A stretch of 64,000 nucleotides of DNA from Opisthocomus hoazin. Lineage: Eukaryota; Chordata; Aves; Opisthocomiformes; Opisthocomidae. The notes under the pieces were generated by a model, which saw nothing but the letters and a program-made list of their open reading frames with translations, searched no databases and had not been told where the DNA came from. The stretch spans positions 2,666,001-2,730,000 of the forward strand of contig NC_134443.1 in the NCBI RefSeq assembly GCF_030867145.1, given 5' to 3'. A program made the position numbers and the translations under genes. Shown here piece after piece: positions 11,201 through 20,668 of the stretch (the first letter of the stretch is position 1; every line of letters starts with the position of its first letter).

Positions 11201-14200
11201 TGTGTCACTGTCACCCCCATTGGTGTCCCCCCCAGCACAATGTAACCCCTCCATCAGTGTCCCCACCCCTTGGTGTCCCCCATGCTGATGTCACCCCCCC
11301 CTCGGTGTCACCCCCTCTCGGTGTCCCCATCCCTTGGTGTCCCCCATGCCACTGTCACCCCCCTTGGTGTCCCCCCCAGCACAGTGTCACCCCTCCCTTG
11401 GAGTCCCCATCCCTTGATGTCTCCCATGACCACTGTCACCCACCTCAGGGTCCCCCCCTGGGTGCCCCCACCCCTCGGTGTCCCCCCGTGCCGGTGTCAC
11501 CCTCCCCTCGGTGCCCCCACCCCTCGGTGTCCCCCGTGCCGGTGTCACCCCCTCGCTGTGTCCCCCCCCCAGCACAACAGCTTCCCAGCTGCAGCAGGTG
11601 GAGGAGGAGGTGACGTCCCCTACGGCCACCGTCTACCGGTGAGCGCGGGGGGCTCCGGGCTGGGGGGGAGGGGGCGGGGAGGGGACACCCCCCCGTTATT
11701 TGTGACACCCCCCGTCCGTCCGTCTGTCCCCCCGTCCCGCAGGTGCGGCCCCCTCCTCCTCCTCTCCCCCGGCCCCTTCCTCCCGCACACGGCGCTGCTC
11801 GCGGCCCCTGCGCGTCCGGACGGTGAGTCCCTGTCGGGCGGGGGGGGGGGGCACCCGATGGAGCCCCCCCCATCCCAGCGCCCCCGGTGATATATTTTTT
11901 TGGGGGGGGGGGGGACACCCTGGCAGAGCTCGGCCGCCTTCTGGCGCGGCCGCCCGGCCCTGCCGTCGCTGCAGCGCCTCGCCGCCATCGCCTTCCCCGC
12001 GGAGCGCGACCTGGCCGAGTGGCAGCGGGCGCGGGACGAGGCCGCGCTGCGGGACCATCGCCGCGTCGGGCGGGTGAGCGCGGGGGGGGGACCGCGGTGG
12101 CACCCCCCCTCGGTGTCCCCCATGCCGCTGTCACCTGCCTCGGGGGGCCCCCCCCGGCACGGTGTCACCCCCCCCCCCAATGTCCCCACCCCTTGGTGAC
12201 ACTGTCACCCGCCTCGGGGGCCCCCCTGTCACGGTGTCACCCCCCCCCTCAGTGTCCCCACCCCTTGGTGACACTGTCACCCGCCTCGGGGGCCCCCCCT
12301 GGCACGGTGTCACCCCCCCCCCCAGTGTCCCTACCCCTTGGTAACACTGTCACCCGCCTCGGTGTGTCCCCCAGCACAGTGTCACCCCACCATCAGTGTT
12401 CCCATCCCTTGCTGTCCCCCCCCAGCACAGTGTCCCCATCCCTTGCTGTCCCCTGTGCCGCTGTCACCCCCCCTTGGTGTCACCCCCCCATCAGTGCCCC
12501 CATCCCTTGGTGTCCCCCCCCAGCACAGTGTCACCCCCCCTTGGTGTCCCTGTGTCACTGTCCCCGTCCCCCCCCCACGCTGTCCCCTGTGTCACTGTCA
12601 CCCCCTTTGGTGTCCCCCCCAGCACAGCGTCACCCCCCCCCATCAGTGCCCCCATCCCTCGGTGTCCCCCCCAGCACACTGTCCCCCCCCCTCAGTGTCC
12701 CCTGCCCCCCCCAGTGACACACCCCCCCCCCCCCCAGGACCAGGAGCTTTTCTTCTTCCACAAGCTCAGCCCCGGCAGCTGCTTCTTCCTCCCCCGCGGC
12801 GCCCACATCTACAACGCCCTCATCGACCTCATCCGGGTAGGACCCCCGCCCCGCACCCCCCCCCTCCCCGCGCCCCCCCACCCCGCTGACCCCCCCCCCT
12901 CCCCCCCCGCAGAGCGAGTACCGGGCGAGGGGCTTCAGCGAGGTGGTGACCCCCCAACGTCTTCAGCCCGCGGCTGTGGGCGCAGTCGGGGCACGGCCAG
13001 CACTACGGCCCCCACATCTTCGCCTTCGCCGCCGGCGCCGAGACCCTCGCCCTCAAACCCATGAACTGCCCCGCGCACTGGTGAGGGGCACCGAGGGGGG
13101 GGGGACACACACCGCGGGGTGGGGGGGCGGTGACACGGCCATCTGTGTGTCCCCCCCCCCCCCCGCAGCCTGATGTTCGCCCACCGGCCGCGGTCGTGGC
13201 GGGAGCTGCCGCTGCGCCTGGCCGACTTCGGGGGTGCTGCACCGCAACGAGCCCCCCCGGCGCGCTGAGCGGGCTGACGCGCCTGCGGCGCTTCCAGCAG
13301 GACGACGCCCACATCTTCTGCGCCCCCGAGCAGGTGGGGGGGCCCCCGGTCACCCTCCTGTCCCCCCACGTCGCCCTCCTGTCCCCCACGTCGCCCTCCT
13401 GTCCCCCACGTCACCCTCCTGTCCCCGTGTCCCCTCCCCACGTACCCCCCATCCCCGTATCCCCCTCCTGTCCCCATGTCCCCCCCCTCCTGTCCCCGTG
13501 TTCCCTCCCCGCATACCCCCATCCCCGTATCCCCCTCCCCGTGTCCCCCTCCTGTCCCCGTGTCCCCTCCCCACGTACCCCCATCCCCCGTATTCCCCAT
13601 CCCCGTATCCCCCCTCCCTGTCCCCGTGTCCCCCCCTCCTGTCCCCGTGTCCCCTCCCCACGTACCCCCATCCCCATATTCCCCTCCCCGTGTCCCCCTC
13701 CTGTCCCCCGTGTCCCCTCCCCACGTACCCCCATCCCCGTATCCCCCTCCCCGTGTCCCCCTCCTGTCCCCGTGTCCCCTCTCCACCTCCCCCCATCCCC
13801 GTATTCCCCTCCCCGTGTCCCCCTCCTGTCCCCGTGTCCCCTCCCCACGTACCCCCATCCCCGTATCCCCCTCCTGTCCCCGTGTCCCCCCCCTCCTGTC
13901 CCCGTGTCCCCTCCCCACGTACCCCTATCCCCGTATTCCCCTCCCCGTGTCACCCTCCTGTCCCCATGTCCCCTCCCCCACGTACCCCCATCCCGTATCC
14001 CCCTCCCCGTGTCACCCTCCTGTCCCTGTGTCCCCTCTCCACGTCCCCCCATCCCCGTATCCCCCTCCCCGTGTCACCCTCCTGTCCCCCGTGTCCCCTC
14101 CCCACGTACCCCCATCCCGTATCCCCCTCCCCATGTCACCCTCCTGTCCCCATGTCCCCCCCCTCCTGTCCCCGTGTCCCCTCCCCACGTACCCCCATCC

Positions 14201-16942
14201 CCGTATCCCCCTCCCCATGTCCCCCCCTCCTGTCCCCGTGTCCCCTCTCCACCTCCCCCCATCCCCGTATTCCCCTCCCCGTGTCCCCCTCCTGTCCCCA
14301 TGTCCCCTCTCCACGTCCCCCCATCCCCGTATTCCCCTCCCCGTGTCCTCTTCCCTGTCCCCGTGTCCCCCCTTGTTTCCCTTTCCCCCTCCCTGTGTCC
14401 CCATCCCCCATGTCCCCCCCCACCCCCGTGTCCCGTCCTCATCCCCATGTCCTCCTCCCCATCCCCACGTCCCCTTCCCCATGTCCCGTCCCCATGTCCC
14501 CCTCCCCGTGTCCTCTTCCCTGTTCCTGTGTCCCCCCCCATGTCCCTCTCCCCCTCCCTGTGTCTCTCTCCCCATCCCCGTGTCCCCTCCCCATCCCCGT
14601 GTCCCCCGTATCCCCCTCCCCATGTCCTCTCTTCCCTCTTCCCGTGTCCCCATGTCCCTCCCCATCCCCGTGTCCCTCCCGTGTCCCTCTCTCTTTCCCT
14701 GTGTCCCCTTCCCCGTGTCCCCCCGCGTCCCCATATCCCCCTCCCCATGTCCTCTTCCCTGTTCCCGTGTCCCCGTTCCCATGTCCCCATTCCCGTGTCC
14801 CCTCCCCGTCCCTGTGTCCCCCATCCCCGTGTCCCCCCCCGTCCTCATGTCCCTCTCCCCGTGTCCCCTCCCCCGTCCCCGTGTCCCCATCCCTGTGTCC
14901 CCCTCCCCATCCCCGTGTCCCCCCCCCCGTCTCCATGTCCCTCTCCCTGCGTCCCCCTCCTTGTCCCCCCCCTTGTCCCCGTGTCCTCCCCCCCGTCCCC
15001 ATGTCCCCCCCCCGTCCCCGTGTGTCCCCCCAGGTCCCCATGTCCCCCCCCTTGTCCCCGTGTCCTCCCACCCGTCCCCATGTCCCCCCCCTTGTCCCCG
15101 TGTCCCCCCCGCTGACGCCCTGTCCCCAGCTGGAGGCCGAGATCGCCGCCTGCCTGGACTTCGTGCGGACGGTTTACGCCGTGCTGGGCTTCTCCTTCCG
15201 CCTGGCGCTGGCCACGCGGCCGCCCGGCTTCCTGGGGGACGCCCGCGCCTGGGACCGCGCCGAGCAGGTGGGGACGGCGGCGGGGACAGGGGTGGCCCTG
15301 GGGGTGCAGCCCCCGGCGCTGCCGCCACGTCCCTGGGGCTCCCCAGTGTCACCTCCTGTCGTGTCCCCTGCCCTGTGTCCCAGCGTTGTCCCTGTGTCCC
15401 CCTGTACCATGTCCCAGCTTGGCCATCACGTCCCAGCCTTGTCCCCATGTCCCCTGCATCAGGTCCCAGCCTTGTCCCCATGTCCCAGCCTTGTCCCCAT
15501 GTCACCTGCACGCTATTCAAGCTTGGCCATCGTGTTCCCTGTGCTGTGTCCCAGCTTTGTCCCCATGTCCCCTGTGCTGTGTCCCAGCTTGGCCATCGTG
15601 TCCCAGCCTCGTCCCCATGTCTCCTGCATCAGGTCCCAGCCTTGTCCCCGTGTCCCAGCCTTGTCCCCCATGTCCCCTGCATCAGGTCCCAGCCTTGTCC
15701 CCGTGTCCCAGCCTTGTCCCCATGTCACCTGCACCCTTTTTGAGCTTGGCCATCGTGTTCCCTGTGCTGTGTCCCAGCTTTGTCCCCATGTCCCCTGTGC
15801 TGTGTCCCAGCTTGGCCATCGTGTCCCAGCCTTGTCCCTGTGTGCCAGCCTTGTCCCCATGTCACATGCACCGTGTTCCAGCCTTGTCCCCCGTGTCCCC
15901 TGCGCCGTATCCTAGCTTGGCCATCATGTCCCCTGCACCATGTCCCCGCTTTGTCCCTGTGTCCCCTGTGCTGTGTCCCAGGTTGGCCGTCCATGTTCCA
16001 GCTTTGTCCCCATGTCCCCTGCACCCTATCCCAGCTTGGCCATGATGTCCTCTGCACCTTATCCCACCCCTGTCCCCCATGTCACCTGCACCGTATCCCA
16101 GCTTTGTCCCTGTGTCCCATGCGCCATATTCCAGCTTGGCCATTGTGTCCTCTGCACCATGTCCTAGCCTTGTCCCCATGTCCCCTGCGCTGTGTCCCAG
16201 CTTGGCCATCGTGTCCCAGCCTTGTCCCTGTGTTCCAGCCTTTTCCCTATGTCACCTGCACCGGGTCCCAGCTTTGTCCCCATGTCCCCTGCACCCTATC
16301 CCAGCTTGGCCATCATGTCCCCAGCACCATGTCCCAGACTTGTCCCCATGTCACCTGTGCCCTATTCCAGCTTGGCCATCATGTCCTCTGCATGGTGTCC
16401 TAGCCTTGTCCCCCATGTCACCTGCGCTGTATCCCAGCCTTGTCCCCATGTCTCAGCCTTGTCCCCTGCGCTGTCCCAGCCTTCTCCCCATGTCCCCGAC
16501 GTTGCGCTCCTTCCCCGCCACATCCCCAAGTCCCGGGCTGTCCCCTGCCATCCCCGCATCACCCCCGGCTCACCGTGTCCCCTGCCTCGTCCCCTGCGTC
16601 CCACCCCCACCCCGTGACCCCCCCATCTGTCCCCACAGCAGCTGGAGCGGAGCCTCCGTGCCTTCGGGGAGCCCTGGGAGCTGAGTCCGGGCGACGGCGC
16701 CTTTTATGGCCCCCAAGGTGAGAGATTTATTTATTTGGGGGGGGGGTTTGTCCCTGAAGGGTCCCGGTTTGCCCCCTCCGGGGGGCAAACCGGGACCCTT
16801 CAGGGACAAACCCCCCCCCCCCAACTCGTTATTCCCAATAGATCGATATCCGGATCCGGGATGCGCTGGGGCGGCAGCATCAATGCGGCACCATCCAGCT
16901 GGATTTCCAGATGCCGGAGAGGTTTGAGCTGGAGTACGCCAG
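8239..16942 (+). CDS. TARS2: TARS2, mitochondrial threonyl-tRNA synthetase, exons 1-14 (3' end lost in gap)
   Basis: TARS2 charges mitochondrial tRNA-Thr in the matrix. Exons: 8239-8298, 8511-8693, 10009-10133, 10206-10328, 10416-10533, 11573-11638, 11743-11822, 11927-12073, 12738-12836, 12913-13080, 13169-13333, 15130-15267, 16639-16717, 16842-16942; all splice sites are GT-AG. Order: short basic leader, TGS-like domain ([13 protein letters not shown]), editing domain, then class II core with PMNCPAHC (zinc Cys), motif 2 LHRNEPPG and QQDDAHIFC. Motif 3 and the anticodon-binding domain are absent because the 17.68 kb gap follows. Exon phases agree only if nine exonic runs are each one base shorter: near 8603-8610, 10073-10077, 10283-10290, 11584-11586, 11804-11807, 12950-12955, 13230-13234, 13252-13258 and 16710-16714. 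There are no stop or splice lesions, so I read these as assembly error. The editing site is degenerate: HxxxH reads RSGAC, and the Cys and His of CxGPH are Ser and Phe. Confidence 0.93.
8700..10005 (+). repeat. Minisatellite in TARS2 intron 2 (GTCCCCA-rich)
   Basis: Nearly the whole intron is a degenerate tandem array built on short units such as GGTCCCCACGGTGTCCCCAC, with a higher-order rhythm of several tens of bases. The C-rich strand is the sense strand of TARS2. Long open frames here on both strands are by-products of the repeat and are not genes. Confidence 0.9.
10770..11570 (+). repeat. Minisatellite in TARS2 intron 5
   Basis: Tandem units of roughly 60 bp carry the phrases CCACCCCTTGGTGACACTGT and CACCCGCCTCAGGGT separated by C runs of variable length. 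The same phrases recur in intron 8 (12100-12730), so the two arrays are one family. Confidence 0.88.
12100..12730 (+). repeat. Minisatellite in TARS2 intron 8, same family as intron 5
   Basis: Units share CACCCCTTGGTGACACTGTC and CACCCGCCTCGG with the intron 5 array. Exons 6-8 lie between the two arrays. Confidence 0.87.
13335..15120 (+). repeat. Minisatellite in TARS2 intron 11 (CCCCGTGTCC-rich)
   Basis: About 1.8 kb of degenerate tandem units of roughly 60 bp, with phrases such as CCCCACGTACCCCCATCCCC and CTCCTGTCCCCGTGTCC. Units decay toward the 3' side, where they become simple CCCCGTGTCC repeats. It produces spurious proline-rich open frames more than 800 codons long. Confidence 0.9.
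15330..16560 (+). repeat. Minisatellite in TARS2 intron 12 (CAGCCTTGTCCCC-rich)
   Basis: Tandem, degenerate units of about 60 bp built on CCCAGCCTTGTCCCCATGTC and CCAGCTTGGCCATCGTGTCC. It is distinct in sequence from the arrays in introns 2, 5/8 and 11. Confidence 0.88.
16718..16841 (+). other. 124-nt TARS2 intron 13 filled by a perfect 40-bp inverted repeat
   Basis: The intron runs from GTGAGA at 16718 to AATAG at 16841. Inside it, 16737-16776 is the exact reverse complement of 16781-16820, separated by the four bases TCCG. The flanking runs (G10 left, C12 right) form the base of the stem. The RNA would fold into a 40-bp hairpin capped by C(UCCG)G, a member of the very stable UNCG tetraloop class. 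About 19 nt lie on either side of it within the intron. It may be a real structured intron or a fold-back artefact of assembly. Confidence 0.9.
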
Positions 16943-17678
16943 GTATGGGGGGGGGCAAAGGGGGGGGGGGTAGGATTTGGGCTGGGGGGGTCGGTATAGG
17001 ACCAGGGGGTTGGGGATTTGGGGATGGAGGGGCAGGATTGGGGCTGGGGGTTGAGGATTGGGGCTTGGGTTGGGGCAGGATTTGGGATTGGGGGGGCAAG
17101 ATTGGACCTGGGGGTGAGGATTGGGGCTGGAGGGGGCAGGATTGGGTCTGGGGGGGGTCAGTATAGGACCAGTGGGTTGGGGATTTGGAATGGGGGGGCA
17201 GGATTGGGGCTGGGGGTGAGGATTGGGGCTTGGAGGGGGGCAGGATTAGGGTTGGGGGGGGCAGGATTGGGGCTTGGGGTTGAGGATTGGGGCTTGGGGG
17301 GGTCAGGATTGGGGCTGGGGGTGAGGATTGGGGCTGGAGGGGGCATGATTGGGTCTGGGGGGGTCAATATAGGACCAGGGGGGTTGGGGATTTGTAATGG
17401 GGGGGCAGGATTGGGGCTGGAAAGGGCAGGATTGGGGCTGGGGGTGAGGATTGGGGCTTGGAGGGGGGCAGGATTAGGGTTGGGGGGCAGGATTGGAGCA
17501 GGGGGTTGAGGATTGGGGCTTGGGGGGGGGTCAGGATTGGGGCTGGGGGTGAGGATTGGGGCTGGAGGGGGCAGGATTGGGTCTGGGGGGGTCAATATAG
17601 GACCAGGGGGTTGGGGATTTGGAATGGGGGGGCAGGATTGGGGCTGAGGGTGAGGATTGGGGCTTGGAGGGGGGCAGA
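16943..17678 (+). repeat. G-rich minisatellite on the left flank of the assembly gap
   Basis: The array is built on GGATTGGGGCTGGGGG and related units, with a longer-period marker TATAGGACCAG near 16990, 17162, 17367 and 17592, which gives higher-order units of about 170-225 bp. It runs directly into the Ns. It probably begins in TARS2 intron 14. Confidence 0.9.
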
Positions 17679-17878
17679 NNNNNNNNNNNNNNNNNNNNNN
17701 NNNNNNNNNNNNNNNNNNNNNNNNNNNNNNNNNNNNNNNNNNNNNNNNNNNNNNNNNNNNNNNNNNNNNNNNNNNNNNNNNNNNNNNNNNNNNNNNNNNN
17801 NNNNNNNNNNNNNNNNNNNNNNNNNNNNNNNNNNNNNNNNNNNNNNNNNNNNNNNNNNNNNNNNNNNNNNNNNNNNNN
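17679..17878. other. Assembly gap, 200 N, hiding the TARS2 3' end and most of ECM1
   Basis: Exactly 200 undetermined bases, a round number that suggests a placeholder rather than a measured length. To its left is TARS2 up to exon 14 of the core; to its right are only the last two exons of ECM1. The missing TARS2 exons (motif 3 and anticodon-binding domain) and all upstream ECM1 exons must lie in or beside the gap, so several kilobases are probably absent. Confidence 0.97.
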
Positions 17879-18290
17879 TCCCAACACCCCCCACCCAGTA
17901 CCCAACGCCCCCCCCCAGTGCCCAACACCCCCCACCCAGCACCGCCCACCCCTCCACCACCCCCAACACCCCCCAGAGCCCAACCCCCCCACCACCCACA
18001 ACCCCTCACCCAGCACCCAACATCCCCCCAGAGCCCAACAACCCCCCCCAGCACCCGACACCCCCCACCCAGTACCCAACCCCCCCCCCCACCCCCAACC
18101 CCCCCCAGAGCCCAACACCCCCCCCCAGGGACCAGCACCCCCCACCCAGAACCCAACACTCAATCCACCACCCAACACCCCCCTGCCCAGCACCCCCCAC
18201 CCCTCCACCACCCCCAGTACCCCCCAGAACCCAACAACACCTCCCCAGCACCCAACACCCCCCCCCAAGGACCCCAGGCATCAGGGACCC
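17879..18290 (+). repeat. C-rich minisatellite on the right flank of the gap
   Basis: Degenerate units such as CCCAACACCCCCCACCCAG and CACCCCTCCACCACCCCC. It differs in sequence from the array left of the gap, so the Ns do not simply interrupt one repeat. It probably lies in an ECM1 intron. Confidence 0.88.
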
Positions 18291-18481
18291 CCCTGTGGCC
18301 CAGACCCCGCCCCCATGGCCCAGAAACCCCATGAAGGAGGGGACCCAGGCGTCTGGGACCCCCCATCAGAGAGGGGACCGAGGCGTCTGGGACCCCCCCC
18401 ATGGCCCAGAGCCCCCCCCATCCGGGAGGGCACCCAGGCGTGGGGCCCCCCCGCGGTGACCCCCCGCTCCGTGTCCCGCAG

Positions 18482-18831
18482 GCGCCCGGTGCCGGAGCTG
18501 CTGGGGGCCCTGACGGCCGGGTGCTGCTCGGTGCCCCCCGAGGAGCAGAGCGCCTGCGCCAGGAGCAGGTGAGTGGGGCTGGGGGGTCCCGGGGGTGGGA
18601 GGACACCCTCCCCCCTCCCCCCCGATCCCTCTGACCCCCCCCCCCGGTGTCCCGCAGCTCTCGCAGGCCATCGCCGCCCTCTGCGCCGCCCCCCGGGACG
18701 CCTGGCGAGACCCCCACGGCTGCTGCTCGCGGGGGGGCCCCCAGCGGCGCCGCTGCTTCGACAGCGCCTACCTGGAGCGGGTGACGCTGGGGGCCGCCGT
18801 GCCCCCCCCGCCCCCCGGCCACGACGACTGA
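18482..18831 (+). CDS. ECM1: ECM1, last two coding exons (extracellular matrix protein 1)
   Basis: ECM1 is a secreted glycoprotein with albumin-like double-loop cysteine patterns. Exons 18482-18568 and 18658-18831 encode the last such loop: GCCSVPPEEQSAC, then ALCAAPRDAWRDPHGCC and CFDSAYLERVTLGA. This matches the human C-terminus (CCDLPFPEQ..., LCGPRRNIWRDPALCC, CFNINYLRNVAL), with CC-x8-C spacing conserved. The stop is at 18829-18831. The gene follows TARS2 as in human. The donor-side exon ends in phase 2, whereas the next exon needs phase 0, so one base seems to be missing near 18555-18565 (ACA.EQLSQ expected). All upstream exons, including the signal peptide, are lost with the gap. A predictor could wrongly fuse this tail to TARS2. 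Confidence 0.9.
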
Positions 18832-18852
18832 CCCCCCCCTGCCCGGGGGGAC

Positions 18853-18858
18853 AATAAA
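18853..18858 (+). terminator. ECM1 polyadenylation signal AATAAA
   Basis: Canonical AATAAA 22 bases after the ECM1 stop codon, giving a very short 3' UTR. Confidence 0.85.
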
Positions 18859-18879
18859 GGGGCTGTGGCGTCACCTCCC

Positions 18880-20620
18880 AGTGCTTCCGTGTCCCCCCCA
18901 GGGGTCCCCACAGTGAGACCCCCCGCCGTGCCTCAGTTTCCCCATAGTAGGGGGGGTCTCTCATGCCTCAGTTTCCCCCGGGGGGGTCCCCTGTCTCAGT
19001 TTCCCCCTGGGGGGGGGGGGTCTCTCGTGCCTCGGTCTCCCTATGGTGCTGGGGGGGGGGGGGCCATGCCCTGTGTCCCCGCAGTGTGTGGGGGGGTCCC
19101 CTCTGTCCCTGTGCCCCCCCCCCGCAGCGGGGCGGGCCGTGCCGCGGGGTGTTTGCGGTGGCAGGGCCCGGGCACGCCCTGCGGTGTTTGCATTGCGGGG
19201 TGCGCCGGCCCCGCCCACCGCTGACACCACCCCCACCCCCACCCCCCCCCCCGCAGGGCAGCACCCCGTGACCCCACAGCGTCACTGTCCCCCGCCTGCC
19301 CCTCGCTGCCACCCACCCAGGGCATCGGGGTGACCCCCTGCCCCACATCTCCCCCAGTGTCTGTGTGACCCCCCCCCCCGGGATGTCCCCATGTCCCTAC
19401 ATCCCCCACAATGTCTGTGTAGTGTGTGACCCCCCCCGGGGTGTCCCCATGCCCCCCATGTCCCTACATCCCCCCAGTGTCTGTGTGACCCCCCCGCGAT
19501 GTCCCCATGTTCCTACACCCCCATGGTGTCCCTACACCCCCCCGCGGGGTGTCCGTGTATCCCCCCATGTCCCTATATCTCCACGGTGTCTGTGTGACCC
19601 CCCCCGGGGTGTTCCCATGCCCCCCCATGTCCCTACACCCCCCCCCAGGGTGTCCCCATACCCCCCCCGGGGTGTCCCCATATCCCCCCATGTCCCTACA
19701 CCCCTTTGGTGTCTGCATGACCCCCCCATGGTGTCCCCACGGCCCCCCCCCATGTCCCTACATCCCATGGTGTCCCCATGCCCCCCCCTACGGTGTCCCC
19801 TGCGATCGCAAGTGGGGAAGCAGAGTGGGGGAGCTGCCCTGGTCTCATGGCTGCACCCCTCTTTTGCAACCCCGCTTTTACCCCCCCTCTCTTCTTGCCC
19901 CCCCTTCTGCATGCCCGTTTGGCACCCCCATTTTAACCCCTATTTTGCCCTCCCCCCCCGTTTTGCACTCTTTCTGCCTCCCCCCCACCCCTCCGTGCCT
20001 CAGTTTCCCCTCCCGCAGCTCCAGCTCTGGGCTGAGGGCTCCCGGGGGGGGTCTCAGAATCCCCCCTTGCCCCCTGCCCAGGGTGCCAGGACACAGTGCC
20101 AGGCCACAGCCCCCCAAACCCCCCTCGCACCCGTCCCAGTGCTCCCCAGTCCGTACTGGGAGCTGCCCCCCCCCCAGCCCCGGCAGCTCCCCGGCTTCAA
20201 CGCCCACGTTTCGTCGCCGCTCCCGTGGGATTTCGGCGCCCCGACCCCAGAGAGACGCCAGGCCGGGGGTCTGCGCTACCCCGAGACGGCCGGGTGGGCT
20301 CCGGAGGGTCCCCCCCCCACCCAAGCCCCGCCGCGACGGCGTCAGACCCACGTCTGGGGAGTCGGGACGCGACGCCAATCGCTGCCGCGGAGCCGTCGTC
20401 CCCCCGAGCCCTGGCCGGGGCGAAGCGGCAGGAGGGAAACCTGCGTCATGGGGCGAAGGCCGCTCGCACGCCGCGTCCCCAGCAGCCTCGCCGCGCGTCC
20501 CCGCCTCCCGCCAACGCGGGACCGTAACGGGAGCGAACCCCGACACGCGGCGAGGGATCCGGACCCCCGCCAACCCGGCCCGGAATCAGAGCAGGGAAAG
20601 CGAACCCATCCGTAGGGATT
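18880..20620. other. Intergenic stretch at the ECM1/RPS27 synteny junction; no gene recognised
   Basis: No coding exon with conserved protein similarity is visible on either strand. From 19330 to 19800 it holds a minisatellite with units such as CCCCCCATGTCCCTACA and GGTGTCCCCATGCC. From about 19990 to 20640 the sequence is less repetitive, CpG-containing and unassigned. Open frames here have no recognisable domain and overlap on both strands. Confidence 0.7.
19330..19800 (+). repeat. Intergenic minisatellite (ATGTCCCTACA-type)
   Basis: Degenerate tandem units of some 40-60 bp combining CCATGTCCCTACA, GGTGTCTGTGTGACC and GGGGTGTCCCCAT. Confidence 0.85.
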
Positions 20621-20668
20621 TATCCAAAATTTACCCCGCGGCGCCCGGCCATCGCCCGCACCGCGCGC

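Noticed and set aside
13335-15120. CRISPR-like regular repeats
   Set aside because: Units are head-to-tail and degenerate with no unique spacers; the setting is a vertebrate intron.
13130-15915. Open frames of several hundred proline-rich codons on both strands
   Set aside because: They lie in the TARS2 intron 11-12 minisatellites, exist in several frames at once because the unit length lets them stay open, and have no domain.
8239-16942. TARS2 as a pseudogene
   Set aside because: All splice sites are intact, motifs are conserved, no stops remain once run lengths are considered, and all indels are one-base excesses in short runs.
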